The position numbers were made by a program, and so were the translations under genes. The notes beneath the pieces are model-generated. The model had not been told where the DNA came from and did no database searches. It saw nothing but the letters and a program-made list of their open reading frames with translations. DNA of 5,702 bases from Thermodesulfovibrionales bacterium. GTDB lineage: Bacteria; Nitrospirota; Thermodesulfovibrionia; Thermodesulfovibrionales; Dissulfurispiraceae. Every line of letters begins with the position of its first letter. The first letter of the stretch is position 1. This document shows positions 1-5,547 of the stretch, piece by piece. The stretch spans positions 1 to 5,702 of the forward strand of contig JAJOKM010000155.1 of assembly GCA_021129835.1 (NCBI GenBank). Reading direction: 5' to 3'.

Positions 1-40
1 CATATAAATTAAGTTTACCGAGAATTGCTGACGTGCTCCA

Positions 41-72
41 GACTGCAGACTATAAACTTTGATCTATAGTCT
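41..72. repeat. Small inverted/heptad repeat downstream of tRNA-Lys
   Basis: Positions 47-54 (AGACTATA) and 65-72 (TATAGTCT) form a perfect 8-bp inverted repeat around a 10-nt loop. Positions 41-47 and 48-54 are also near-identical heptamers (GACTGCA, GACTATA). The hairpin starts 6 nt beyond the tRNA 3' end on the minus strand, so it could act in 3' processing or termination. No T-run follows it on that strand, so a classical intrinsic terminator is not shown. It resembles in design the other periodic spacers of this window. Confidence 0.45.
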
Positions 73-77
73 ATTGA

Positions 78-150
<73 letters not shown>

Positions 151-261
151 ATTGCATGATAATGCCCTGGGGTGGAGCCACAAATAGTAACGAGTAAGCA
201 GGTCTGAACTTAGTTCATTGCCCTTTAGGATAATAGGATTAAGCTAATACTGTCAACTCCC

Positions 262-290
262 AAGGAGGCATTCCAGTGAAGATAGTATAG
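262..290 (+). promoter_or_regulatory. Strong orphan ribosome-binding site plus four-codon minigene in smpB leader
   Basis: AAGGAGG at 262-268 is a perfect Shine-Dalgarno sequence. Seven nucleotides later GTG at 276 opens the tiny frame GTG AAG ATA GTA TAG (276-290), encoding M-K-I-V-stop. These are the same four residues that open SmpB at 338. It is the best ribosome-binding site in the window, yet it serves only this minigene. The frame is offset from smpB (62 bases apart) and cannot read into it. It may be a remnant of the original smpB start cut off by a duplication or insertion, or a regulatory upstream ORF. The sequence elements are directly visible; the function is inference. Confidence 0.6.
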
Positions 291-350
291 CGATTTACTT
301 TAAAGTTTATCCACTATACTGGTATCATAATAACATTATGAAGATAGTAT
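277..350 (+). repeat. 12-bp direct repeat pair flanking a 50-bp segment at the smpB start
   Basis: TGAAGATAGTAT occurs exactly at 277-288 and 339-350, a 62-bp unit. The second copy overlaps the smpB start codon (338-340). The enclosed 289-338 segment holds a 10-bp palindrome ACTTTAAAGT (297-306) and a TATACT box (315-320). AGTATAG at 284-290 is inverted against CTATACT at 314-320. A 7-bp hairpin TCATAAT-AAC-ATTATGA (325-341) encloses the smpB ATG. A tandem duplication, or a small insertion with a 12-bp duplicated end, would both fit. Confidence 0.7.
294..320 (+). promoter_or_regulatory. Possible smpB promoter close to the start codon
   Basis: TATACT at 315-320 matches the -10 consensus at 5 of 6 positions. 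The best upstream partner is TTTACT at 294-299, only 15 bp away, so the -35 is weak. Transcription would start near 327, leaving an mRNA leader of about 11 nt with no Shine-Dalgarno sequence. Alternatively smpB is transcribed from further upstream, through the minigene at 276-290. Confidence 0.35.
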
Positions 351-778
351 GCCAGAACAAGAAAGCATATTACGATTTTAGCATAGCAGAGACTACTGAA
401 GCGGGCATTCAGCTTTTAGGCACAGAGGTGAAGTCTTTAAGAGGTGGCAGGGCTAATCTGAAGGACGGCTATGTGCTGATCAAGAACTCAGAGGTCTTCC
501 TCCTTAATTGTCATATAAGTCCTTACAGTCACGGAAACATTACGAATCATGAACCGTTAAGGACAAGGAAACTTTTACTCAACAAAAAAGAGATAAATAG
601 ATTGAGAGACAAGGCCCAACAAAAAGGGTATACATTGATACCACTTAAGATATATTTTAAAGGTCCTTATGCTAAAGTCGAGATAGGTCTTGCAAAGGGT
701 AAGAGGCTTTATGAGAAAAGGGAGACCATCAAGGAACGTGAAGCCAAACGAGAGATCGAACGAGCAATGAAAAATTAA
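338..778 (+). CDS. smpB: SsrA-binding protein SmpB
   Basis: SmpB binds the tRNA-like part of tmRNA and delivers it to the empty A site of stalled ribosomes, standing in for the missing codon-anticodon interaction. The 146-residue product has family length and motifs: QNKKAYYDF near the start, EAGIQLLGTEVKSLR (21-35), RANLKDGYV (38-46), PLRTRKLLL (73-81), and the basic tail GLAKGKRLYEKR...IKERE (117-135), which enters the ribosomal A site and mRNA channel. ATG 338 is the only usable start, because no in-frame start lies upstream and family members begin at about this point. It lacks a Shine-Dalgarno sequence, and its ATG sits in a short AT-rich hairpin (325-341). A better-spaced ribosome-binding site lies 62 bp upstream at a duplicated copy of the first four codons. 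The gene is next to ssrA, its partner RNA. Identity is near certain; how translation starts is open. Confidence 0.97.
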   Translation: MKIVCQNKKAYYDFSIAETTEAGIQLLGTEVKSLRGGRANLKDGYVLIKNSEVFLLNCHISPYSHGNITNHEPLRTRKLLLNKKEINRLRDKAQQKGYTLIPLKIYFKGPYAKVEIGLAKGKRLYEKRETIKEREAKREIERAMKN

Positions 779-816
779 CGTAACTCTGTATTCTGACTGC
801 CTGAGTAAGTTACAAA

Positions 817-846
817 TTGACAAAAATCGGCAAAAGATGTTATATT
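817..846 (+). promoter_or_regulatory. Sigma70-type promoter of ssrA
   Basis: A perfect -35 box TTGACA (817-822) is followed after 18 bp by TATATT (841-846), a 5-of-6 match to the -10 consensus. Transcription would start near 852-854, about 40 nt before the mature tmRNA 5' end at 894. That fits a precursor trimmed by RNase P. It is the most convincing promoter in the window and suits a highly expressed stable RNA. Confidence 0.75.
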
Positions 847-856
847 AAATGAACAG

Positions 857-890
857 ATGAGTTATCCATTAACTCATTCGCTCATTAACT
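857..890 (+). repeat. Triple octamer repeat and hairpin in the pre-tmRNA leader
   Basis: Three back-to-back octamers, CATTAACT (867-874), CATTCGCT (875-882) and CATTAACT (883-890), share the pattern CATTnnCT. ATGAGTTA (857-864) is the exact inverse of TAACTCAT (870-877), giving an 8-bp hairpin with a 5-nt loop. Part of the third octamer can compete for the same 5' arm. The array fills nearly all of the predicted leader between transcription start and the mature 5' end, so it would be removed during maturation. Its role is unknown. It resembles the periodic spacers elsewhere in the window. Confidence 0.6.
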
Positions 891-893
891 ATA

Positions 894-1246
894 GGGGGCG
901 ACAGGTTTCGACGGGGGGTATGAGGCTCAAATGGCATGTTGTGGCTCCATCACCACATAATAAAGATGGAAAAAACAGAAACGCCAACAACGAAAACGAA
1001 CTGGCACTTGCTGCTTAACCAATAGCGGCACGTTACTTCAGAGTTGTCTGTGATCTGAAAATAGCGTCATGCAACAGACTGCCATCAGATGATGCCCTTA
1101 ATTCTGGTGGGAGATTAAAGGGATTAGGATATCAGTAGGCCTGTCTGCTGGCAATCTGGTATCTGAAGCTAAATAGGCAGAATAAACATGTAGAAGTTTG
1201 AGAGTAGTTCTTTCGGACGCGGGTTCAACTCCCGCCGCCTCCACCA
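894..1246 (+). ncRNA. ssrA: Transfer-messenger RNA (tmRNA, SsrA)
   Basis: tmRNA acts as both alanyl-tRNA and mRNA to release stalled ribosomes and tag the incomplete protein for proteolysis. The 353-nt gene has the usual one-piece form. Acceptor GGGGGCG (894-900) pairs with CGCCTCC (1236-1242), followed by A and an encoded CCA (1244-1246). The third pair is G-U, matching the G3-U70 identity signal for alanyl-tRNA synthetase. The 5' segment continues ACAGGTTTCGACGGGGG, typical of tmRNA. The T-arm is GCGGG-TTCAACT-CCCGC (1219-1235). The tag frame begins at 983 and ends with TAA at 1016-1018. The region from the tag to about 1200 has the length expected for the pseudoknots, which I did not fold individually. 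Adjacency to smpB supports the call. Confidence 0.97.
983..1018 (+). other. tmRNA tag-peptide reading frame (ANNENELALAA)
   Basis: Resume codon GCC at 983 opens GCC AAC AAC GAA AAC GAA CTG GCA CTT GCT GCT TAA. With the alanine carried by tmRNA itself, the appended tag would be A-ANNENELALAA. The C-terminal LALAA closely matches the ALAA end of the E. coli tag, which ClpXP, ClpAP and similar proteases recognise. The internal acidic and Asn residues are where adaptors such as SspB bind in proteobacteria. It is one residue longer than the E. coli tag. The frame is clear from the conserved ends; protease partners are inferred. Confidence 0.92.
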
Positions 1247-1257
1247 CACCAGAAAAT

Positions 1258-1311
1258 TTAGGTATTATGGTGTTAGATACTAATACCTAATACCTAATAC
1301 CATAGTACTAT
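1258..1311. repeat. Heptamer array with inverted arm between ssrA and kdsC
   Basis: CTAATAC is repeated exactly three times in tandem (1280-1286, 1287-1293, 1294-1300). TTAGGTATTA (1258-1267) is a perfect inverse of TAATACCTAA (1281-1290) around a 13-nt loop, and shifted pairings one repeat further on are also possible. ATAGTACTAT (1302-1311) is a separate perfect palindrome. The hairpin begins 12 nt after the tmRNA CCA and could protect or end the tmRNA precursor. No T-run follows, so an intrinsic terminator is not shown. TACTAT (1306-1311) could also serve as a poor -10 box for kdsC, but no -35 is evident. Confidence 0.6.
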
Positions 1312-1319
1312 AGCTTGAA

Positions 1320-1859
1320 ATGGAAAAGAGCGAGCAAGAGATTCTAAATATCGCCAAAGGCATAAGGCTCCTCGTCCTTGATGTAGATGGTGTCCTTACA
1401 GATGGAAGTATAACATTCGATAATGAAGGAAATGAACTCAAGACATTCTATGTAAGAGATGGATATGGAATAAAAATGCTTATAGAAGCAGGTGTTCAGG
1501 TAGCCATAATCACAGGAAGATATTCAAAAATTGTGGAGAAAAGGGCAGATGAGCTTGGTATAACGGAAGTCTATCAGGGATACCAGGTAAAATCTGCTGC
1601 ATACAAACATCTTGTCGAAAAAGTAAAAATTTCTGATGGAGAAGTAGCATATATCGGCGATGATGTTGTTGATATCTCATTACTCAAGAAAGTCGGACTC
1701 CCGGTTGCGGTTGCAGACGCAACAAAAGATACAAAGGCTGAAGCAAGGCTGATAACAAAAAAGAGCGGTGGAAGAGGGGCGGTCCGGGAAGTCTGCGAAC
1801 TCATATTAAAGGCAAACGGTAAGTGGAAACCATTAATGAATGAGCGCCACAAGGCTTAA
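1320..1859 (+). CDS. kdsC: 3-deoxy-D-manno-octulosonate 8-phosphate phosphatase (KdsC, HAD family)
   Basis: KdsC removes phosphate from Kdo-8-phosphate to give Kdo, the sugar that joins lipid A to the LPS core; it is a cytosolic tetramer in known cases. The 179-residue product is a cap-less HAD phosphatase of expected size. Motif I is DVDGVLTDG (21-29), with nucleophile Asp21 and acid/base Asp23. Motif II is TGR (65-67). Lys91 is the likely motif III lysine. Motif IV is GDDVVD (113-118), the Mg-binding acids. SGGRGAVREVCELIL (149-163) is the characteristic C-terminal segment. ATG 1320 has no clear Shine-Dalgarno sequence. The end overlaps pgsA by 20 bp, so this gene probably heads the kdsC-pgsA-plsY-fdhD unit. 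A related HAD such as the CMP-sugar synthetase phosphatase domain is possible, but the C-terminal signature favours KdsC. Confidence 0.93.
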   Translation: MEKSEQEILNIAKGIRLLVLDVDGVLTDGSITFDNEGNELKTFYVRDGYGIKMLIEAGVQVAIITGRYSKIVEKRADELGITEVYQGYQVKSAAYKHLVEKVKISDGEVAYIGDDVVDISLLKKVGLPVAVADATKDTKAEARLITKKSGGRGAVREVCELILKANGKWKPLMNERHKA

Positions 1860-2376
1860 TGTTCCAACAATCCTGACATTTAGCAGAATATTTTTAATAC
1901 CCTTCTTTATAATCGCAACACCTCTAAACCCTTTTTTAGGCGCAAGCATCTTTCTGGTTGCATCTGTAACCGACCTCCTTGATGGATATCTCGCAAGGAA
2001 ACTAAATCAGGTTACCAAATTTGGGATTATCCTCGATCCGATAGCAGACAAATTCCTCATTATTTCCGCCATGATATTATTGGTCGTCATGACGGAGCTT
2101 CCTGCATGGATAGCCGTAGTAATAGTAGTGAGGGAGATTATTATTATTGGGCTGAGGTTTGCTGCCCTATTGAGAAACATCGTCATCCCTGCAGTAACAG
2201 GAGGTAAACTCAAGACTATATCGCAGATGATAGCAATAGTATTACTTATTCTACCAGGGGGAGTAGGGAGTATAGATTTTCATGATGTTGGGATAGTCGT
2301 TATGTATATGGCCGTTATTCTTGCGTTGGTATCAGGGATAAAATATATCGTATCCTTCTGGTGGCAGATACAATGA
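1840..2376 (+). CDS. pgsA: CDP-diacylglycerol--glycerol-3-phosphate 3-phosphatidyltransferase (PgsA)
   Basis: This membrane enzyme transfers the phosphatidyl group from CDP-diacylglycerol to glycerol-3-phosphate, the committed step to phosphatidylglycerol and cardiolipin. The 178 residues contain the full CDP-alcohol phosphotransferase signature: D45-xx-D48-G49-xx-A52-R53-x8-G62-xxx-D66-xxx-D70, whose acids bind the metal ions. Several hydrophobic helices are evident (about 12-43, 71-105, 127-140, 150-174). The VREIIIIGLR segment (97-106) favours PgsA over phosphatidylserine synthase. The start lies inside kdsC (20-bp overlap) with only a weak GTGGA upstream, so translation is probably coupled to kdsC. 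No other in-frame start fits the conserved N-terminus LNVPTILTFSRI. It ends in an ATGA overlap with plsY. Confidence 0.94.
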   Translation: MSATRLNVPTILTFSRIFLIPFFIIATPLNPFLGASIFLVASVTDLLDGYLARKLNQVTKFGIILDPIADKFLIISAMILLVVMTELPAWIAVVIVVREIIIIGLRFAALLRNIVIPAVTGGKLKTISQMIAIVLLILPGGVGSIDFHDVGIVVMYMAVILALVSGIKYIVSFWWQIQ

Positions 2377-2972
2377 TGGTAGATCCAATATTACTCATAT
2401 TAATGGCAGTCTCATTCATAATCGGCTCAATTCCGGTCGGGTTGTTGATCGCAAGGAGTAAAGGCGTTGATCTAAGAAAAACCGGCAGTCGAAATATCGG
2501 CGCAACTAATGTCATGAGGGCAATGGGCAAAAAGGCCGCACTTTTGACCTTGCTGGGAGATATGGCAAAGGGGGCAATAGCAGTTGGCATCGCAAAGGCC
2601 CTTGCGATGGGAACGCTCAGCGAAGGTCTGCTCGGGCTATCTGCTATTGCCGGGCATATCTTTTCCGTATTTCTCAATTTTAAGGGGGGCAAAGGGGTTG
2701 CAACAAGTCTTGGTGTCTTAGTTGTTTTTTCACCATTTGTTGCAATTTTTACAATGACATTATGGCTTTTAGTGCTAAAATGGACAAAGTATTCATCCCT
2801 GAGTGCACTAGTCTCCTTGGGATTGCTGCCATTGAGTGTTTACGCATTAGATTTTTCGGTGGAGAAGATGGCGGTGGCAATAGTCATCACTGCATTAATA
2901 TTTATGAAGCATATAGCTAACATCAAACGCCTTATTAATGGGACCGAGAGCAAAATTGGTCAGAAGCGGTAA
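2373..2972 (+). CDS. plsY: Acyl-phosphate:glycerol-3-phosphate acyltransferase (PlsY)
   Basis: PlsY makes lysophosphatidic acid from acyl-phosphate and glycerol-3-phosphate at the inner membrane, the first acylation of the PlsX/PlsY route. From ATG 2373 the product is 199 residues with PlsY motifs in order: GSIPVG (18-23), GSRNIGATN (38-46), AGH (93-95) with FKGGKGVATS (103-112), and HIANIKRLINGTE (180-192). It has multiple hydrophobic helices. I chose ATG 2373 because it overlaps the pgsA stop as ATGA and has GGTGG (2360-2364) 8 nt upstream. GTG 2361, which would add four residues, and ATG 2376 are alternatives. The first motif reads SRN where SGN is usual. Adjacency to pgsA places two phospholipid steps together. 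Confidence 0.94.
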   Translation: MMVDPILLILMAVSFIIGSIPVGLLIARSKGVDLRKTGSRNIGATNVMRAMGKKAALLTLLGDMAKGAIAVGIAKALAMGTLSEGLLGLSAIAGHIFSVFLNFKGGKGVATSLGVLVVFSPFVAIFTMTLWLLVLKWTKYSSLSALVSLGLLPLSVYALDFSVEKMAVAIVITALIFMKHIANIKRLINGTESKIGQKR

Positions 2973-2980
2973 GCAATTAA

Positions 2981-3736
2981 GTGTGTACTGCAAAACGAAA
3001 AATATATAAAAATTCCAAAAACTCCTTTAGCGAGCAAGAAGACCTCATAGCTATAGAGAAGAGACTTAAGATATCTCTAAATGGCAAAGAGGTCTTAAGC
3101 CTCTATTGCACCCCTCTTATGGTGAAGGAGTTGGTTGTAGGGATGTTCATGTCCGCGGATGTTATCAAAGGCAAATGGTGCGCAGAGATGATATCCATAG
3201 AATACGGAGAAGATATAATCGTTGATATTCCCGTGGAGGGGGAGGTCTCAATAGAAATGGCGGTTATAACATCGGGCTGCATGGGGGGAATCACCTTTTT
3301 AAGCGGGTCATCTCTCCAAAAAATAGATGACCCCTTCTATATAACGGCAAAGACATTAAAAGGCCTATTCAAGCGATTTCAGAACGCCGCAGAGCTCCAT
3401 AAATTAACGGGGTGTCTTCACAATGCAGGACTTAGTGACGGAAACGGCATTTTATGCCGTGCTGAAGATATAGGTAGGCACAATGCTGTCGATAAAGCTG
3501 CTGGATATGCAGCCCTGCGAAATATTCCCTTTAAAGGTAAGTTAATGCTCACAAGCGGAAGATTATCATCGGAGATTGTATCTAAATGTGCAAAATGGGG
3601 TATTCCGATGATCGCAAGCAGGACATCTCCCACGAGCCTTGCATTAGACATTGCAGAGGATGCAGGCCTCACAACAGTAGGCTTTTTACGGGGAGATAGA
3701 CTGAATGTTTATACACATCCATGGAGGATTAAATAG
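2981..3736 (+). CDS. fdhD: Formate dehydrogenase accessory sulfurtransferase FdhD
   Basis: FdhD carries sulfur from a cysteine desulfurase to the molybdenum or tungsten cofactor of formate dehydrogenase; without it the enzyme is inactive. The 251-residue product has family landmarks: EDLIAIEKRLKISLNGKEV (20-38), TPLMVKELVVGMFMSADVI (44-62), EDIGRHNAVDKAAGYA (162-177), TSGRLSSEIVSKCA (191-204), and the C-terminal GFLRGDRLNVYT (234-245). The E. coli Cys-x-x-Cys sulfur-transfer loop is replaced here by SGCMGG (98-103), with a single cysteine, Cys100. GTG 2981 starts 8 bp after the plsY stop with no strong ribosome-binding site. It gives a reasonable N-terminal extension before the conserved core, though a start slightly downstream cannot be excluded. 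The gene is probably read with the lipid genes; no formate dehydrogenase gene lies in the window. Confidence 0.92.
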   Translation: MCTAKRKIYKNSKNSFSEQEDLIAIEKRLKISLNGKEVLSLYCTPLMVKELVVGMFMSADVIKGKWCAEMISIEYGEDIIVDIPVEGEVSIEMAVITSGCMGGITFLSGSSLQKIDDPFYITAKTLKGLFKRFQNAAELHKLTGCLHNAGLSDGNGILCRAEDIGRHNAVDKAAGYAALRNIPFKGKLMLTSGRLSSEIVSKCAKWGIPMIASRTSPTSLALDIAEDAGLTTVGFLRGDRLNVYTHPWRIK

Positions 3737-3793
3737 CAGTAAGCAGTAAGGAGCAAGCTACTTTTTGCTAACTGCTAACTGCTAATTGCTTGT
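3734..3793. repeat. Heptamer inverted-repeat array between convergent fdhD and pilB (possible bidirectional terminator)
   Basis: The left arm is AGCAGTA twice (3735-3741, 3742-3748) plus AGGAGCA (3749-3755). The right arm is TGCTAAC twice (3766-3772, 3773-3779), then TGCTAAT (3780-3786) and TGCTTGT (3787-3793). The arms are inverse copies, so 3734-3749 can pair with the 3767-3783 region with regular A-A mismatches once per heptamer. The fdhD stop codon lies in the first repeat, and the pilB stop is 7 nt beyond the last. The position between converging genes suits a two-way terminator, although the only short T-run (3762-3766) is in the loop. Termination is inferred, not shown. Confidence 0.6.
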
Positions 3794-3799
3794 TGTTAT

Positions 3800-5542
3800 T
3801 TAAAATGTCACCCTTAGCACCTCGCCAATTGTTGTTATGCCGTCCGTCACTTTTTTTATGCCATCCTGCCGCAGTGTTGACATACCCAATCTTACGGCCT
3901 CTTTTTTTATGTCTGCCGATGAAGCACCCTTAAGGATTAACTCCTTGATTTCATCATTAACAGGCATAACCTCATAAAGCGCTATTCTTCCCCTGTATCC
4001 AGTTTTGCCGCACTTAGGACAACCAATACCTATGTAACATTTAACATCTTTAATTCTTTCAGGGGGAAAACCAATTTTGAGAAGAAGCGCCTCTGAAGTC
4101 TTCTGTACCTCTTTGCAACTTTCGCATATCTTCCTTACGAGTCTTTGTGCCACTATTAATATAACAGATGATGATATCAAAAATGGTTCTATTTTCATAT
4201 CCATTAGTCTCGTTATAGCGCTTGGGGCGTCGTTAGTATGTAGGGTGCTCAATACCAGATGGCCTGTAAGGGCAGCCTTTATAGCAATTTCTGCCGTCTC
4301 AAAATCCCTCATCTCACCAACCATGATGATATCTGGGTCCTGCCTTAAAAACGACCTGAGGGCAGAAGCAAAAGTGAGTCCAATATCCTCCTTCATTTGT
4401 GTCTGGTTTATCCCGGAGAAATTATATTCGATAGGATCTTCTGCCGTTATAATATTGACACCAGGTTTATTTAACCGGGAGAGGGCAGAATAAAGGGTCG
4501 TTGTCTTACCACTACCCGTTGGACCGGTCACCAGCACCATGCCGTATGGTTTCTCAATAGCTTCAAGGAGATACTGAAGCGGTCTTTCTTCAAGCCCTAA
4601 CTTCAACATATCCAATTGGAGAGATGCCTTATCAAGAAGCCTCATTACGACCTTTTCCCCAAAAATGGTCGGAAGTGTAGATACCCTGAAGTCTATCTCT
4701 CTGCTGCCGCCAAATTTGAGTTTCATTCTGCCATCCTGAGGCAATCTCCGCTCTGATATATCAATATTAGACATTATCTTTACCCTCGAGACAACAGCAT
4801 TTTTTATCTTCAGGGGGAGATCTATGAAAGGTTGCAAAACCCCATCTATCCTGTATCTCACTCTTAGAATATCTTCAGAAGGCTCTATATGTATGTCACT
4901 GGCGTATGACTTTACGGCATTCATCAAAATACCGTGAACCAACTTCACAATCGGGGCATCTAACTCCTCTGGGATATCTAACTCTTCCTTTTCTCCGGCA
5001 ACAGTTAAACTTTCGACAGCGCTACCTATTATTTCACTGAATTTCTCGATTTCCGTGGCCTCTTCTTTGCTAATTTTATACTCTCCGGCTGGTTCTCGTA
5101 CCTTTTCTTCCTCAGGATAGTATTTTTCTATGGCTCCCATGATTGCAGATTCACTAGCCACATATACCGAGACCTTCATTTTTGAGAGGAACTTGACATC
5201 ATCTATTGCACGTCTATAGAAAGGGTCCGTGATAGCAATTCTCAAAGACCCCCCGTCTCTTGAGATAGGGATTACTTGATATTTCTTTAGTGTTTCATAA
5301 GGGATTAACCGCAGCAGAGATGTATCGATTTTATAGTCGGAAAGCTTTATAGTAGGGACATTATACTGCCTGCTTAAAAAAGCGACGAGGGTTTCCTCGC
5401 TAATATACCCTAATTCTGAGAGAACAGAGCCGAGCCTCTTGTTTTTTAGCTCCTGAACACGAATGGCTTCACGCAGCTGGTCTTCTGTTATTATCTTAGA
5501 CCTTAATAACAACTGCCCCAATAAAGGTCTTCCTGTTGCCAT
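3800..5542 (-). CDS. pilB: Type IV pilus assembly / type II secretion ATPase (PilB/GspE family)
   Basis: This cytoplasmic hexameric ATPase powers extension of type IV pili, or the pseudopilus of type II secretion. The 580 residues have an N-terminal MshEN-like region (about 1-140), a charged linker (about 143-190), then the N2 and RecA-like motor domains. The motor has Walker A GPTGSGKTT (340-348), the Asp box ITAEDPIEYN (365-374), Walker B DPDIIMVGEMRD (402-413) and the His box STLHTND (432-438). A zinc tetra-cysteine site is formed by Cys473, Cys476, Cys508 and Cys511. ATG 5542 fits the conserved start of MshEN proteins. It has no Shine-Dalgarno sequence and lies 5 nt from a -10-like box. 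No pilT, pilC or gsp gene is in view, so pilus versus secretion cannot be settled. Overall form and N-terminus favour PilB; MshE and GspE are alternatives. Confidence 0.9.
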   Translation of the reverse strand: MATGRPLLGQLLLRSKIITEDQLREAIRVQELKNKRLGSVLSELGYISEETLVAFLSRQYNVPTIKLSDYKIDTSLLRLIPYETLKKYQVIPISRDGGSLRIAITDPFYRRAIDDVKFLSKMKVSVYVASESAIMGAIEKYYPEEEKVREPAGEYKISKEEATEIEKFSEIIGSAVESLTVAGEKEELDIPEELDAPIVKLVHGILMNAVKSYASDIHIEPSEDILRVRYRIDGVLQPFIDLPLKIKNAVVSRVKIMSNIDISERRLPQDGRMKLKFGGSREIDFRVSTLPTIFGEKVVMRLLDKASLQLDMLKLGLEERPLQYLLEAIEKPYGMVLVTGPTGSGKTTTLYSALSRLNKPGVNIITAEDPIEYNFSGINQTQMKEDIGLTFASALRSFLRQDPDIIMVGEMRDFETAEIAIKAALTGHLVLSTLHTNDAPSAITRLMDMKIEPFLISSSVILIVAQRLVRKICESCKEVQKTSEALLLKIGFPPERIKDVKCYIGIGCPKCGKTGYRGRIALYEVMPVNDEIKELILKGASSADIKKEAVRLGMSTLRQDGIKKVTDGITTIGEVLRVTF

Positions 5543-5547
5543 ATTTT

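Noticed and set aside
1..3. ATG on the minus strand at the left window edge as the start of another gene
   Set aside because: Only the start codon would be in the window, and there is no Shine-Dalgarno sequence just upstream.
277..350. Insertion sequence at the smpB start
   Set aside because: The enclosed 50 bp has no transposase and no clear terminal inverted repeats; a tandem duplication or tiny insertion is as likely, so no mobile element is called.
1258..1300. CRISPR array
   Set aside because: The units are contiguous 7-mers with no spacers, so this is a short tandem repeat and not a repeat-spacer array.
2361..2372. GTG 2361 as the plsY start
   Set aside because: It would add four residues and lies within the GGTGG that serves as ribosome-binding site for ATG 2373; the ATGA overlap and family N-terminus favour 2373.
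2315..2692. 125-codon open frame on the minus strand across pgsA/plsY
   Set aside because: It is antisense to two well-supported membrane-protein genes and has no recognisable motif.
4077..4493. 138-codon open frame on the plus strand inside pilB
   Set aside because: It lies antisense to the conserved ATPase core (Walker A/B and Asp-box region) and shows no family motif or ribosome-binding site.
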